DNA of 64,000 nt from assembly GCA_914767715.1 (NCBI GenBank), contig OU612068.1, positions 34,348,001-34,412,000 on the forward strand, in the 5' to 3' direction. Numbering within the stretch: position 1 is the stretch's first letter; each line of letters begins with the position of its first letter. Of this stretch, positions 24,254 to 35,864 are shown piece by piece. The notes under the pieces were generated by a model that saw only the letters and a program-made list of their open reading frames with translations, was not told the DNA's origin and ran no database searches. Source of the stretch: Membranipora membranacea (lineage: Eukaryota; Bryozoa; Gymnolaemata; Cheilostomatida; Membraniporidae). Made by a program: the position numbers and the translations under genes.

Positions 24254-27228
24254 TCACAACCGACAGTTCTTGGTATACCGGGGAAAAGCAATGGTGTCTC
24301 TGATTTGTTTCACACCAAAGATAAACTGTAATAATCTCTCAAAGCCCATACCGAATCCAGCGTGAGGTGCAGACCCGTACTTACGTAAATCAAGATACCA
24401 CTCATAGGAAGGTAACATCTCCTTATCGTTTAGCGTTTGTTCTAGCTTTTCATATCTAAAATAATATGAATAATAGCATCAAGAAATTGGAAACATCACA
24501 TATGTACAATGTTCAATTTCCTTACATTACACCTGGTGTGTCATTTTGGTATACTTTTGAATGTAACAAATTTACAATATTATTAGGGCGTGAGGGTGCA
24601 TGTCTATGAGAGTTCAAACCATATATATATATATATATATATATACATATTTGGTTAAGTCTACCTCATATAATATATCCAACCTCTATGTGCTTACAGT
24701 GAAATTGATCACCATGCATTTTATCAGGGAATCCGAAAATTAAGAGCTCTTACTCTCAGGATGCCGAATTGTCAGGACAGTCACAAATCCTAATCGAACA
24801 GGAAAAAGAGAAAACATACCTCCACTCTCTGACACTTCCACCAAATAGTTCTCCTGGGCCAGGTACTAACATATCCATAGCGGCCACTGTCCTCTCATCG
24901 TCATTCTCATACATGTAAAATGGCTTGATGCTTTTAGGCCAATCTGTTACAAACACAGGCCTGTTACCATGTGCTTCTATTATCATCTACAAGCAAATGG
25001 GTTATTCATTCATTATATCTTTGTTTTACAACAGAGCGCTCAACCAACAAATGATTTTATCACCAATGATCCAATACAATATACATACATACATTTGTGC
25101 CATCACATCACTAGAGTTCGGTTTGACGACCTCAACTTTATTCCATCTGCATTATCAATTTTGACTCAATTACTAGACACATAAACCAAAATATGCATCA
25201 TTTCATTCAGAGGCGTAATCATGAATAAGGTGACTTGTGATGTAGCGCAAGCGGCTTACATGCTCATGCTCCCGACGTAAATCCTCGCCCCACACGGGTT
25301 TGCGCTCAAATTTGATGGATGAATCCTGTAAGAGCTTGATGGCATCAGTGTATGTGAGCCTGCCGAATGGCCTGGATAACATCTGCTTATGATCTATCAC
25401 CTCGTACCTAAATCAACCAAAATAACAGACAAATAAGTGAAGGAAGAGAACAAGTCTTCTGTATAGAAGTTAAGAGCAGAGGCAGTCTACACAATATCAT
25501 TAATGAGGCTTCTATCTCCTCTTCAAATAAAATATATTTAGCAAATTCCCTTAGAATCTGCAAGGAGTTTTCTCCCTAATGTGTAGCTGAGGACAACTCC
25601 AATAAACTAAAAAATATAGTACCCAAAAGCAGGGAGTTTTGGGCATCCCATACTCCCTGCTCTGGAGCAGTAAAGTATTCACAGGAGGCAAAGTTCACCA
25701 TTACGCACCTCGCTTGAAAAAGCAAATATTGAATTCTTATGAACATTTACTCATTCTCCTAAATTATATTGACTATAACCCCAGCCATTCAAAATCAAGC
25801 GCTAACATCATGTCCCCTCAAACCAAGGAGTCAGCTAACTCGCTGCTCAAACTAGCTTAAATAACAACGTTATACATTATACATGTCATAGCTGGATATA
25901 GTTTTAAATTTCTGGTAAACGGGTAAATTTCTTTTTAGACCTTAGAAAACAAATCTCATTTAAAAACTAGATATACCAATTCTATCTATCTAGGGTTCCA
26001 GGTTGCTTTTCAGCTCAGTTATATATTTACTCATTTCAAGTTACCCCTTCAGGCTCTGGCTCAAGGCCCTTACAGGTAATGGGACATGGAAAATTTGACA
26101 ATCTAGACCAATATTCTACCAAAACCTTTTATTTCTAGACAAATTATTAAATGTATGACCTTCATTATTACCTGGTTGTTCCAGATTGCAATGTCGATAT
26201 AGTTTCCTCTTCTTGGTTGAGCATTTCATTGGTAATGGTCCTAGTGAAATCTTCAGCTATCTCTAATAGACCTTCCAAATTGTCAACAAACGCAACTTCG
26301 CCTTCCAACATGTAAAACTCTGCTAGATGTGTTCGATCAATAGAGTGATCTGCTCGAAATGCCGGAGAAAATGTGTAGACTTTAGATATACCTGAGATAA
26401 AAAGATACAATAAAAGCAAAGTGCGTTTTTGACAGTGTGAGAAGTCAGGAACTGAAATTTATGTGATCTTTCTTACATACAATGTTTGGAGTCTAGTGAT
26501 ATAAAGTTATGATAATATGTAAAAAATAAGTTACCTGAGTTGACAGCCTCTAGATGAAGTTGGCCGGAGACAGTAAGATTTACCTTCTTATCTCTACCAA
26601 AGAAAGGTTCAGTCTTCTCTGATTCATCACTCCGCTCTACTGAGAATGTCTCTCCAGCTCCTTCGCAGTCATTAGAAGTCAACACGGGCGTGTCTACTTG
26701 GATATAATCATTCCGATGGAAATAATCATGTATGGCTTTTTTACAGGCAGATCTCAATCTGAGCATTGCTGCGAATTCCATTTTTTTGGATCTCAAATGA
26801 AGAAATGATCTTGCATATTCAGCGTCATAGGATGTTGTATTAACCGCAAAAGGAAATGTGTCATCATTTTCACCAAGCAGCTTCACCTCACTGGCTGCCA
26901 GCTCAACAGCTTGTCCTTTAGCTGGACTGTCAATGAGTTCACCTACAGCACTTAGAGATGCACCACTCTTCACCTGACTTACATCACCCCTCTGATCAGC
27001 AGAAATCACTACTTGCAGGTGACGATGACTCAATCCATCAATAAGATTGATAAAACTAACATTTTTCTGATGGCGAGCAGATTTTATCCAGCCATTCACT
27101 AAGCATTGTCCGCGATATTCTGTTTTGAGAGCATTGATGACACCTATGACTGGGTTCCTTGTTGTTGAAGAGCATAATCGTACTAAATCAGGCTGTTTCA
27201 AGAGTGACAACGACGCAAACAATCTCAT
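24254..27228 (-). CDS. NARS2: Asparaginyl-tRNA synthetase, mitochondrial type
   Basis: Five minus-strand exons: 27228-26535, 26391-26172, 25407-25260, 24986-24820, 24455-24254; 476 residues, virtually the length of human NARS2. It charges mitochondrial tRNA-Asn with asparagine. The first ~25 residues are rich in L, R and S with no acidic residues before D14, a plausible mitochondrial presequence. An OB-fold tRNA-anticodon domain follows ([13 protein letters not shown]...F..L.DG). The class II catalytic core has motif 1 (around [15 protein letters not shown]), motif 2 with FRAD at about 243-246 and HLAEFYMLE after it, and motif 3 GFGMGFER at about 443-450. The [11 protein letters not shown] segment is typical of Asn/Asp enzymes, and the C-terminus [12 protein letters not shown] matches the organellar form. 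The large first exon holds half of the protein. An (AT)n tract lies in the last intron. Confidence 0.95.
24619..24648. repeat. (AT)n microsatellite in the last NARS2 intron
   Basis: An uninterrupted AT dinucleotide run of roughly 13 units lies between the exons at 24455 and 24820. Confidence 0.9.
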
Positions 27229-28269
27229 CTTTATTAACCTGTAATAGCAAAGGATACAATATACAGGTATAAAAAAAGAAAGTCCTGCATCATAAACAAC
27301 TGTGATTATATTACATTCTCAGCATTAATTAAATAAGACAATATGATTAGGTTTAGCAATCCGAATTGTGGGTCCCTTTCATTCAGCCAACCGATTGTTT
27401 ACATTTAATTATGAGTGTATTGTGTTGACCCATGGGCCCATTCCCTTTTCTATAAGCCAATTTAGTAGCCCAAATTTAAAATTGTCATTATCAAACTAAT
27501 GAAATATATGTAATGTATTGTACGAGGGATTGAAAGTTTTGTCAACTAATTTTCATATATATATTCCTGATTCAATTGATTTCTGCAAATCACGGAGTTA
27601 CTCCTTGCTGCAAATAAAGGACATCATCATCGTTGATATGAGTTCATAGATTAAAAGTAGAATAAACTAATTGTGACCAGGGAGACAAAGCAATGATGCA
27701 TGAGCCAGTTCATACCCAGGACTGTGAATGCAGTATATTTCAAAGTGACAATTATGCACATGGGCCCCAATGTATGGTGATTATTATGCACAGGACCAAG
27801 AGAAGAGGACTACCGCATATCCTATCTTTTGGTGGATGGACAAAGCCAGAAATAGCGTTATTCATATATCCATGACTACTGTAATACCCAGGCAACACAC
27901 AGACTTGCTCAGTCAGAGTCATCAATCAATCAACCGGTCCAGCAGCGATGCCAACTTTGGTTAGACGCACAGGCCTTCTTCTCCAGTGCAACTTCAGTGG
28001 TAGAGGCCTAGACCACTGCAGTACAAAACCACTGGGCTTGATCTAAGTTCAAAAGGCATGGGCTCAAATAGCATAGACATCAATCTATCCATTCCATTCT
28101 CCCTGCTCATGATTTTGTTTCTTTTTACTACTTCATGATAATATTTGACTCTCCAGAATAGCCTTTATGACTTAATCGACTGTAATGACATAGGTACACA
28201 GCCTAAATAGTGTAATCTCAATGTCAATGAGAGGATAACTCTAATTTATAGTTCTGTGTAAGCAGGGAG
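27229..28269. other. Intergenic region upstream of NARS2
   Basis: About 1 kb, starting at the NARS2 start codon and presumably including its promoter and 5' UTR. No exon, RNA gene or clear repeat was seen. Confidence 0.5.
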
Positions 28270-28316
28270 CACAGGTAGCCCAATGAACTAAACCTTAGTT
28301 CATTGGGTAGCCTGTG
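28270..28316. repeat. Long hairpin (inverted repeat)
   Basis: CCCAATGAACTAA pairs with TTAGTTCATTGGG across a 3-nt loop, and the outer CACAGG pairs with CCTGTG after a small internal loop. About 19 bp of stem in 47 bp. Confidence 0.9.
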
Positions 28317-28325
28317 CAGGGAACT

Positions 28326-28364
28326 GCAGGCTGTCGTGTCGGGGGTCCCGACACAACAGCCTGC
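28326..28364. repeat. GC-rich hairpin next to the previous one
   Basis: GCAGGCTGT plus GTGTCGGG pairs with CCCGACAC plus ACAGCCTGC, with one C/A mismatch and a GGT loop. It is only 9 bp from the preceding hairpin and much more GC-rich than its surroundings. Confidence 0.9.
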
Positions 28365-28539
28365 CCAGGGCACAGGGATCAGGGAGGGATTATGTGATAA
28401 ATCCCTGTCGCATTTTCCATTACTATTTTTATGCAACTTACGGGTTTTAACGATACAAATGAACTAAAGTTGATAATTATTGTTATTGTACATAAAAATA
28501 CAAAAAACTAGAATAATGCACTATTGAGGGTTTTGGCGG

Positions 28540-28860
28540 CTATATTTCGATAACAATGTTTGCGGCCGTTAGTTCTGTGTCTGAGCGTCTTGTAACGCCC
28601 AGAGGGGAGATCGTGTTTAGCTTGAGAACTGGACTAGAACTGCCAGCCACCATACAGAGCGCTATGGTCTTAACCCGTCGAGGTGATGTTGTCAGTAGAG
28701 AGGGTAGTTCAGTGTTGGACAGTTGTTCGTATAATACTGGCAGATGGTGCATGATGTTACTCTCGATAAAGGTTCGGTAGCATGTGATGGCCAGTTTTTC
28801 AGATGTGCCAAGGGATCTTAATTTGCGCATAATGAAGCGTTTCTTCCTGGCACTTTCTAT
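28540..28860 (-). pseudogene. LINE reverse-transcriptase C-terminal fragment
   Basis: A minus-strand open stretch reads ARKKRF..RKLRSLGTSEKL, then CYRTFIESNIMHHLPVLY. This is the alpha-helical region that follows the RT palm in CR1/Jockey-like LINE ORF2 (a K.L...G......Y...I.S...Y..PV pattern). No catalytic motif is present. It is a short leftover and not obviously part of the LINE starting at 29777, since that copy has its own, different sequence for this region. Confidence 0.6.
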
Positions 28861-29776
28861 CAGGTGCTATGCTGGAATTTCAGTTTGTTAGATAAAGCAG
28901 TGCCAAGGTAGAATGGTTCCATTCTCCCTGGTGTTACTATAATTATATGTTCATTTGGTTGCTGTGCATGGTCTCATATGTCCGAATAAAATGTATATAT
29001 AATATGATATTGATAACTGATTAAATAATCATTCAAGGCTGATTGCTAGACTTTTGTTATCATAATTATTCGAGTAATTATTTGAGCATAAAATAATGTC
29101 AATCAAAAAGTCACAGGAGGGTCCATATAAGCCATCCCACCCTCCCTGGTTTTAGTAGGTGGGTAACTTTTGAAATATTTGTCAAGAACGCAACTCTAGG
29201 CAAGATTATCTCATTTTTTATACTTAAATTGATTAAATCCGGTAAAATGCATAATAGAACCTTGCGATCTAATGTAATAATTAAACCAAAATACAGGGCC
29301 AACTCAGGCAATCGGCAAATCATGATTTTCATACCAATGCATTCCAGTCAGTAATATGTAATATCTGTCAACGAATCCATCACATAAAGCAACACTTATT
29401 TTCCATCTAGTAACTATTTCTGTGCATACATATATTGTATTTTATGTTTTTTTGTTTATGAGGTCAACAAGTTGTTATTTTCTTTATACAAAACATACTT
29501 ATATGGAAATGTATTGCTAAATTCAAAACACCGGTAGCGATGATTTGATACCTATATACGATATTTCGTACATAATAAGAGTTACGCTCATCAAAATACT
29601 GCTCTGATGGTATTAAGATATTAAGAACATTACTTCACAAGTGAGAACAATTAATATACGAGAAGTATGGTAATACACTGTCAGATCTTAATTATCACAT
29701 AGCTGTTTATAAAATCAATGTCTTCTTACGATTTCACAGAAATCCAAATCTAGATTTCGGACATTGACAAAATCAT

Positions 29777-31690
29777 TCATTCATTTATGTTTAAAAAGTC
29801 GGGTTCGTTCTTGAACAGTTGATGAAAAATACCGCAACTCGTTATTATAAGTAAGAATTGGAAAAATAAGCGTTTTGATAAAAAGATCTCTCTGAGAGAC
29901 ACTAGGCTTAAAATGTTTAAATTTGAAAAAAAAGGATAGAATCTTGAGCGTAACTTGCTATTAATACATAAAGAGTTCTCATACCATTTAAGGCTATTAC
30001 TAAGAGTAGTACCAAGGTATTTAAAATGATTAACTTTATCAATTACACTACCATTAATGTATAAAATATCACAAACAGTAAAAGTTCTACTGAAACTCAG
30101 AACCGTCTTTTTGGCATTAATCAAAAGGTTGACCGATCGGCATTTGTCTAAAACTTCTTCTACAGCATCAAAATAAAATGGAAGCATCAGCTTTAAAATC
30201 TAAAAGCCCTACTATTGCCATATCATCAGCATATTTAAAAATTCTGATGTCTTTGTTGTCTGATTGAACAAAATTGGTGTATATTGAAAATAAAATGGGT
30301 GAGAGCACACAGCCCTGAGGACATCCGATATCACAGTTAAGAGTATTAGATTGACTATTATTAACACGGGAAAACTGCTGACTATCAGTTAAAAAAGAAT
30401 ATACAAAAGATAATAAATATTTTGGCAGTCTCATTTTGTTAAGTTTATCACATAAAACATTTGGCACAATAGTGTTAAAAGCTGAGGAGAAATCAATAAA
30501 TAATACACGGGCGTAGGACCCTGGTTTTTCTAGATGAGCACGAATAAAATAATCAAGAGAAATACATGCATCTTTTGTGCTGCGATTTTCACGGTAGGCA
30601 AACTGATTTTCATCCAACTTAATAAAATATAAAATTTTGTCCTTGATGATATGCTCAAAACATTTCATTGCTACAGAAGTGAGCGCACTCGGTCTAAAAT
30701 CATTTTCCTCTTTAGCATTGGGAAACTTTGGCACAGGTACAATTGATGACAACTTCCAGAGCTTAGATAATTTGCCACTGCGCAAACATAAGTTAAAAAG
30801 TTCACAGAAAACTGGTGCGAACTCATTGGCACATTCCTTTAGAATTTTCGTACTAATATTATCAGGACCTGATGACTTGTCAAGTTTGCATCTTGAGAAC
30901 TGCTTCCTGACATCTTCCACTGTAATCTCAGGTGGTTCATTGGCAGCAGGCATGATGTTATCAGTAGCAGCTTGGGGTGGTGTGTCAGCATCAGAGTCAG
31001 CAACATCGGTAGTATCAGCAGCAGGAACAGGTGTACCATCAGGAGGAGTGTAGGAGTTGAATCTAGTATAGAATTGGTTCAGAGAATTGGCAAGAGTTGC
31101 CTGCACTTCTTCAGACATCAGATCGTAGTTGGTCTTTGGTTTTGTTAGACCAGACATGCTTTTAATTCCCTGCCATGCTTTTTTGATGTTACTTGACATG
31201 TTTGCCAGCATATCTTCCTTGTATTTTATCTTCGCTCTAGATAGTTCACCGTTAATTAGCTGTTGAATTTGCTTAGCTTGATGATGTTGCTTCGTTCTTA
31301 TCAACTTGGTCTTCTTTTTAAACAGTTCTTTCAGCTCTGGTTTCACCCATGGTCTGTGCTTGTTGTTGGAATAGAATTCTTTGATCATGGAATTGGAGGA
31401 CAGGGTGAAATTGATGTAATCAGTTACGGCCTCCACTGTCTGATCCAGATCATCAGAAAACAGGGTTTCCCAGTTGGTGGTATCAAAGGTAGCTTTACAT
31501 TTGTCAATTGTTTCATTGTTGATTATCTGCTTTCTTATCTTGGTGTTTTTTTGTGAGTTTGTGTTTGGTCTTGTAGATTGGTACCAGCTGTACAGCATTA
31601 TGATCTGATGAGCTGAGCGGAGGCAGTTTGTAGGATTTGTAAGCATCTCGTAAATTGGTATAGCACAGGTCAAATATATTGTTATCCCTG
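29777..31690 (-). pseudogene. 5'-truncated CR1/Jockey-like LINE ORF2, frameshifted
   Basis: Minus strand. The first remnant is the end of an AP endonuclease domain in its own frame (NIFDLCYTNLRDAY, then SSSDHN, the conserved SDH). A frameshift near 31560 leads to the RT frame down to about 30175. RT landmarks: GPDNIS, the A/Y...NRST region, LFIDFSSAFNTI, GCPQGCVLSPILFS and the catalytic YADDM. A second frameshift near 30175 moves to the frame 30187-29777 (NAKKT, KYLGTTLS). Two frameshifts mean it cannot make the full protein. The 5' part of the endonuclease is missing, as is usual for truncated LINE insertions. Confidence 0.85.
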
Positions 31691-31717
31691 GTAGTTACTG
31701 TTGGTTACAGTAACTAC
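31691..31717. repeat. Short hairpin at the LINE 5' junction
   Basis: GTAGTTACTGT and ACAGTAACTAC are inverted around a 5-nt loop, right where the recognisable LINE sequence stops. Confidence 0.8.
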
Positions 31718-32692
31718 TACTACTTTGTTCCTGCCACAAGAGTAGACTTAATCGGCCTTGTTGAACCCACAAACGTCGCAAACGTTAAAACATCGCAATC
31801 TAGCGTTCCATTAACGTCGCAATCCCAAAGACGTTGCAACGACGGGTTTTTATAAAGTCGCAAACCCACAAACGTCGCAATTTTTTAAACGTCGCAATAG
31901 CTCGAACCCACTAACGCCGCAAATGTCACAACTCAACAGAAATGCCGAGTTGTCTTCTCATTTGATGCAAATTCGTGATGATGATTTGTTGTGAGAAGTA
32001 GATAGGAGCATAAGATTTTCGAAACATGGTGGGGAATTGAATATCAATGTTATATATTGTGCTATGGATAATTGTTGAGGATTGTTCAGGTTATTTGAAT
32101 CATCTTTTTCACTTTTTTTGTTGTTACCTCAGAATCCATCAATGCTGTCATAAAAGGGATGCTAACCAACATCTAGCAGATGAAGTGACAAACAAATTTG
32201 TAATCTACCTTAATGTTTGATTTAGCCAATGGTTAAAGTCGTCAAGAGGTATTGACACAGGTGGATTGAGCGCGATATTTTTTCCTCTTGCTGACATTGA
32301 TAAAAAAAATGTTACATCATTCCCCGATGAATCAAGTCAAACTTTTTTTATATCACCTACAATGTAAGCTTGAGCTGTTACATTGTAAGGATCGACGATG
32401 CTAAGATAAAGAAAAAAATTTTTCAATTTTCATTTTAATGGGAGTTGTTCTCTCACAAATTAAAATAGGATAACTCATAACTATTTTTCTACATCCTACT
32501 TATGAGATAAAATGTTATGGTAGACAGTAAGTCCATTCTCCCTGGTTGGACATAAATAAACCTTGGTTACAAACAGATGCACATGAACTACCATCTGAGA
32601 GCCCTTAGCGTGTTTATTGTGAAGTTTGATCAATGGAAACAAAAACCTGTGTGCCTAGACAATATTGTGTGCCATGTGAATATTTTGTCTTA

Positions 32693-32765
32693 TAAATATA
32701 TACACACATATGTATATATTAATATATATATATTAAATATATTTATATATATAATTATATATATG
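32693..32765. repeat. TA-rich low-complexity tract inside the foldback element
   Basis: A run made almost only of ATATAT/TATATA with a few C and G in the spacer of the long-inverted-repeat element. Confidence 0.7.
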
Positions 32766-32847
32766 ATGAACTGCAGATTTTATCAGTTGATTTCATTACT
32801 AAACAAGCAAATCACGATAACTCAAAAAATTCATCTGTTGGCTCCTT

Positions 32848-32915
32848 GCCCTGTCTTGACAAGCTTTGCCGGAGGGGTTCTCCTCTCCTTCGAGCAATGC
32901 TTGTCGAGACAGGCT
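32848..32915. repeat. Hairpin built from the GCTTGTCRAGACAGGC dispersed motif
   Basis: GCCCTGTCTTGACAAGC and GCTTGTCGAGACAGGCT are inverted around a GC-rich 34-nt loop. Single copies of the same 16-mer occur at 45361, 45528 and 61177. Confidence 0.8.
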
Positions 32916-34315
32916 ACTGTTTGTCATGCTCTTTCAAGACGTAGCACTTTGAAGACTTCTAATTCAGAGAGTAAACAATAATATATCAAAAAAAATTTAA
33001 GAGTATAACGGATCCCATAATGCATATCTATGGAATTCCCAAACCGAAGTATATTGAGAATTTAGAATTTGACTTGAATTTTATAGGGAAACTCATATAT
33101 TATATAACCATGGCCATTAACAATGAGCCCCTTGGTCACAAAGCGATATTAAATTCTGTAAATTTGCAGTTGCACTATCATTGACCTGCAGTCCACAGTC
33201 AAGGTCTCTGCCAATAACTCAAATTTCTATGACCAGGATTTGAGTTTACAAACTGCATTTCAGGCTACAACCTATCGTGGTACATTTAAATTTTTATAAG
33301 ACTGTAAACATTGAAAAACGACAAGCTCAAAATCTTGTTCGAAGGTGCTCAAGCACTATAGATTACAGAGTGATGAAAACACAATTGCCATTATGCAATG
33401 CAATGTTCTAAAATGCTTCATATGGTATCCAGTTTAGGTTTTATTATAATCAAATTTATATGAAAACCATGAAGCTTCATCTTGGGCAAAGCTCCTTAGT
33501 CAGTAGATAAAGGATAAGTCATAAAGAGATGAAACGGTTCATGCATAAATGATTTAATATTTTTTTCCCATTTCTGGTATTCCAAGTAGTGTAAAAGCAT
33601 ACTTCAAGCATAGCCTATGCCCTATATCAAACATCACGGTATATTTCAAGCTTGACATGTATGCAGATATTCGCCTTACTTGAGCTAAACCCTAATAATC
33701 ATCCCGTATAAGACAGCAGTAATGAATTATGATGTAACAAGTTTTGTCATGATCCTAAGAAGCTCAAAGTTTTTCTCTGATAGAAATTGGTACAATATCT
33801 TTAATATTTCAACTCCCCTAGTATTTTGAAATCCGTATCCTCTACCAATTGGTATGTCACAATATCAGCTAGATGTTGATTAGCGTCCCTTTTATGATAG
33901 CATTAATTGATTCTGAGGTAACAATAAAAAAAGTGAAAAAAATGACTCAGATAACCTGAAAAATACTCAACAATTATCCATAGCACAATATTCTAACGTT
34001 GATATTCAACTCCCCACCGTGTTTTAAAGTTCGTAGGCTCCTATCTACATCTCGCAACATATCATCATCACCAATTTGCATCAAATGAGAAGACAACTCG
34101 GAATTTTAGTTGAGTTGCGAAATTTGCGATGTTAGTGGGTTCGAGCTATTGCAACGTTTAAAAAATTGCGACATTTGTGGGTTTGCGACGTTGTAAAAAC
34201 CCTTCGTTGCGGCGTTTTTGGTATTGCGACGTTAGTGGAACGCTAGATTGCGACGTTAGTGGAACGCTAGATTGCGACGTTTTGATGTTTGCGACGTTTG
34301 TGGGTTCAACAGGCC

Positions 34316-35278
34316 TCCATCTGACTTAACGGTGCCCCAAAGGTAGATTTATGAGCTTCAGTTGATGACCTTAAGGTTACCACATTATCCCTTGGCTACA
34401 AGCGGTATCAGTGTCTACAAGGAGCTATTACTTAAGATAAGATAAGATTTTATTGAGACTCTCAAAGAAACCATGAGGTTTATAATGGAGTAATTGTTAA
34501 AGGAAAAAAGGAAAAATACTTAGGCAACAAATCATCATCAATAATTAGTTTGTTAGAATTAGATTGTTCATATTCCACTGGTGGGCTGGCAGCGACTTAA
34601 ACTCCAAATGGAAGTAAATTGGATCATTCTTGATCCAGCTTTCCTCTTTGTATCTATAGTCAACATCTGTTGGATTGGTTTTGAGCCAACATTTTTAGTT
34701 TTTTGTTCTTTATTCGGTTTACCATTGCCTGTACTTAGTTTAGTACAAATGGGCAGGTAACTCATAGGTCAGAATTATATAAGTGCTGAGGCCAGGGAGG
34801 GTGAGCTGAGCCTGAAATAAGTAATTTTTCTGATGAAATAGCATAGGATTTCGGATGTCCTTTCTACTTATGCTACGGTTTATGTAGGAGTACGTGTAGG
34901 GAGTTCCACTTCTAAGCTACACATGTCAGTGATTTCAGTAGTTATAATCATAGAGTTATTATATTTAAAAACTCTATGGTTATAATCCGTTAGTTAGTGG
35001 ACAACTACTATATTTTTCCAATGTGAATTCTACCATAAGGAGTTTGAAATATCCCTGGATTGTTGTAAACGATTGATTCCTTCAACAAGCTCCGGTCTTC
35101 AAAAAGCTCAAATTTTCATTAAGTATAACGGGCAGGACGGGTATTGTGCAGAATTTAAATAATTTCACATATGAAATGTCACAACAAAAACTGTGAGTAT
35201 ACCAGGTTATATAATATAAATACACATAAATCCCTGCATTGTGTCAGAAGATCCACCCATCAGACCTTGCATCAAACG
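34316..35278. other. Intergenic region between foldback element and 26-bp minisatellite
   Basis: No exon was seen. It holds a palindrome at about 34948-34978 (ATAGAGTTATTATA...AACTCTAT) related to one at 9302-9335. Confidence 0.5.
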
Positions 35279-35404
35279 CAAACCAGTGACACTGGGCACT
35301 AAAACAAACCAGTGACACTGGGCACTAAAACAAACCAGTGACACTGGGCACTAAAACAAACCAGTGACACTGGGCACTAAAACAAACCAGTGACACTGGG
35401 CACT
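35279..35404. repeat. 26-bp minisatellite, five copies
   Basis: Five tandem, essentially identical copies (the last lacking four bases) of a unit starting CAAACCAGTGACACTGGGCA. Each unit has a perfect CCAGTG-A-CACTGG inverted repeat, so every copy could form a small hairpin. It lies about 460 bp beyond the RHEB stop codon. Confidence 0.95.
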
Positions 35405-35864
35405 GTCTTATGGAACATAAGCAGGCGGTTATTCGCCAATTTTACTCTTTGAAATTTATATTTGATATACCTCTTATTTATTTGCTACGTTTAGATTAAA
35501 TGCATCCCACATCAGCAAACTATTCATCGTTAAGCTTTTTTACATGGACCTGAGGATAAAAAAAAATTATATCGATGGCAGTAAATTAAAAATTGTTTTA
35601 TGATACTTATTGTAATTGCTGTTGTTCCAATTTACTGTAAAGAATTTAACATTGAGTTTAAAAAAACTTTAAATCATGTGAAGACAAGTGATGTTACACA
35701 GTTGTTATATAATAATGCACTGATTTCTATGCACAAAATTATCAAGATATTACAACATATGATAGTATGAAAAATTGAAAAAAATTATAATTGATAAAGC
35801 ATACAATACTAAGCGCAAGTGATAAAAATGAAAGTTAAAAAGGAGACCAGGATTAATTTAATGA

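Larger units (their letters stand above)
31754..34315. mobile_element. Foldback-type element with long inverted repeats and ACGTCGCAA iterons
   Basis: The left arm, 31754-32190, is the reverse complement of the right arm, 33855-34315, with scattered mismatches and short indels. Both outer ends read inward as GGCC, TGTTGAACCCACAAACGTCGCAA. The outer ~180 bp of each arm repeats a decamer close to AACGTCGCAA about nine or more times, partly degenerate (ACATCGCAA, ACGCCGCAA). Flanks carry near-identical GACTTAATCGG (31745) and GACTTAACGG (34323), a possible 9-11 bp target duplication. The 1.66-kb spacer has no convincing gene. Long TIRs and a 9-bp-range duplication are typical of Mutator-like and foldback elements; this assignment is inference. 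Confidence 0.8.

Noticed and set aside
30637-31053. 138-codon plus-strand open frame
   Set aside because: Exact antisense shadow of the LINE RT frame.
32577-32981. 134-codon open frame in the foldback spacer
   Set aside because: Runs through the TA-rich tract and the GCTTGTC hairpin; no domain, so not a transposase.
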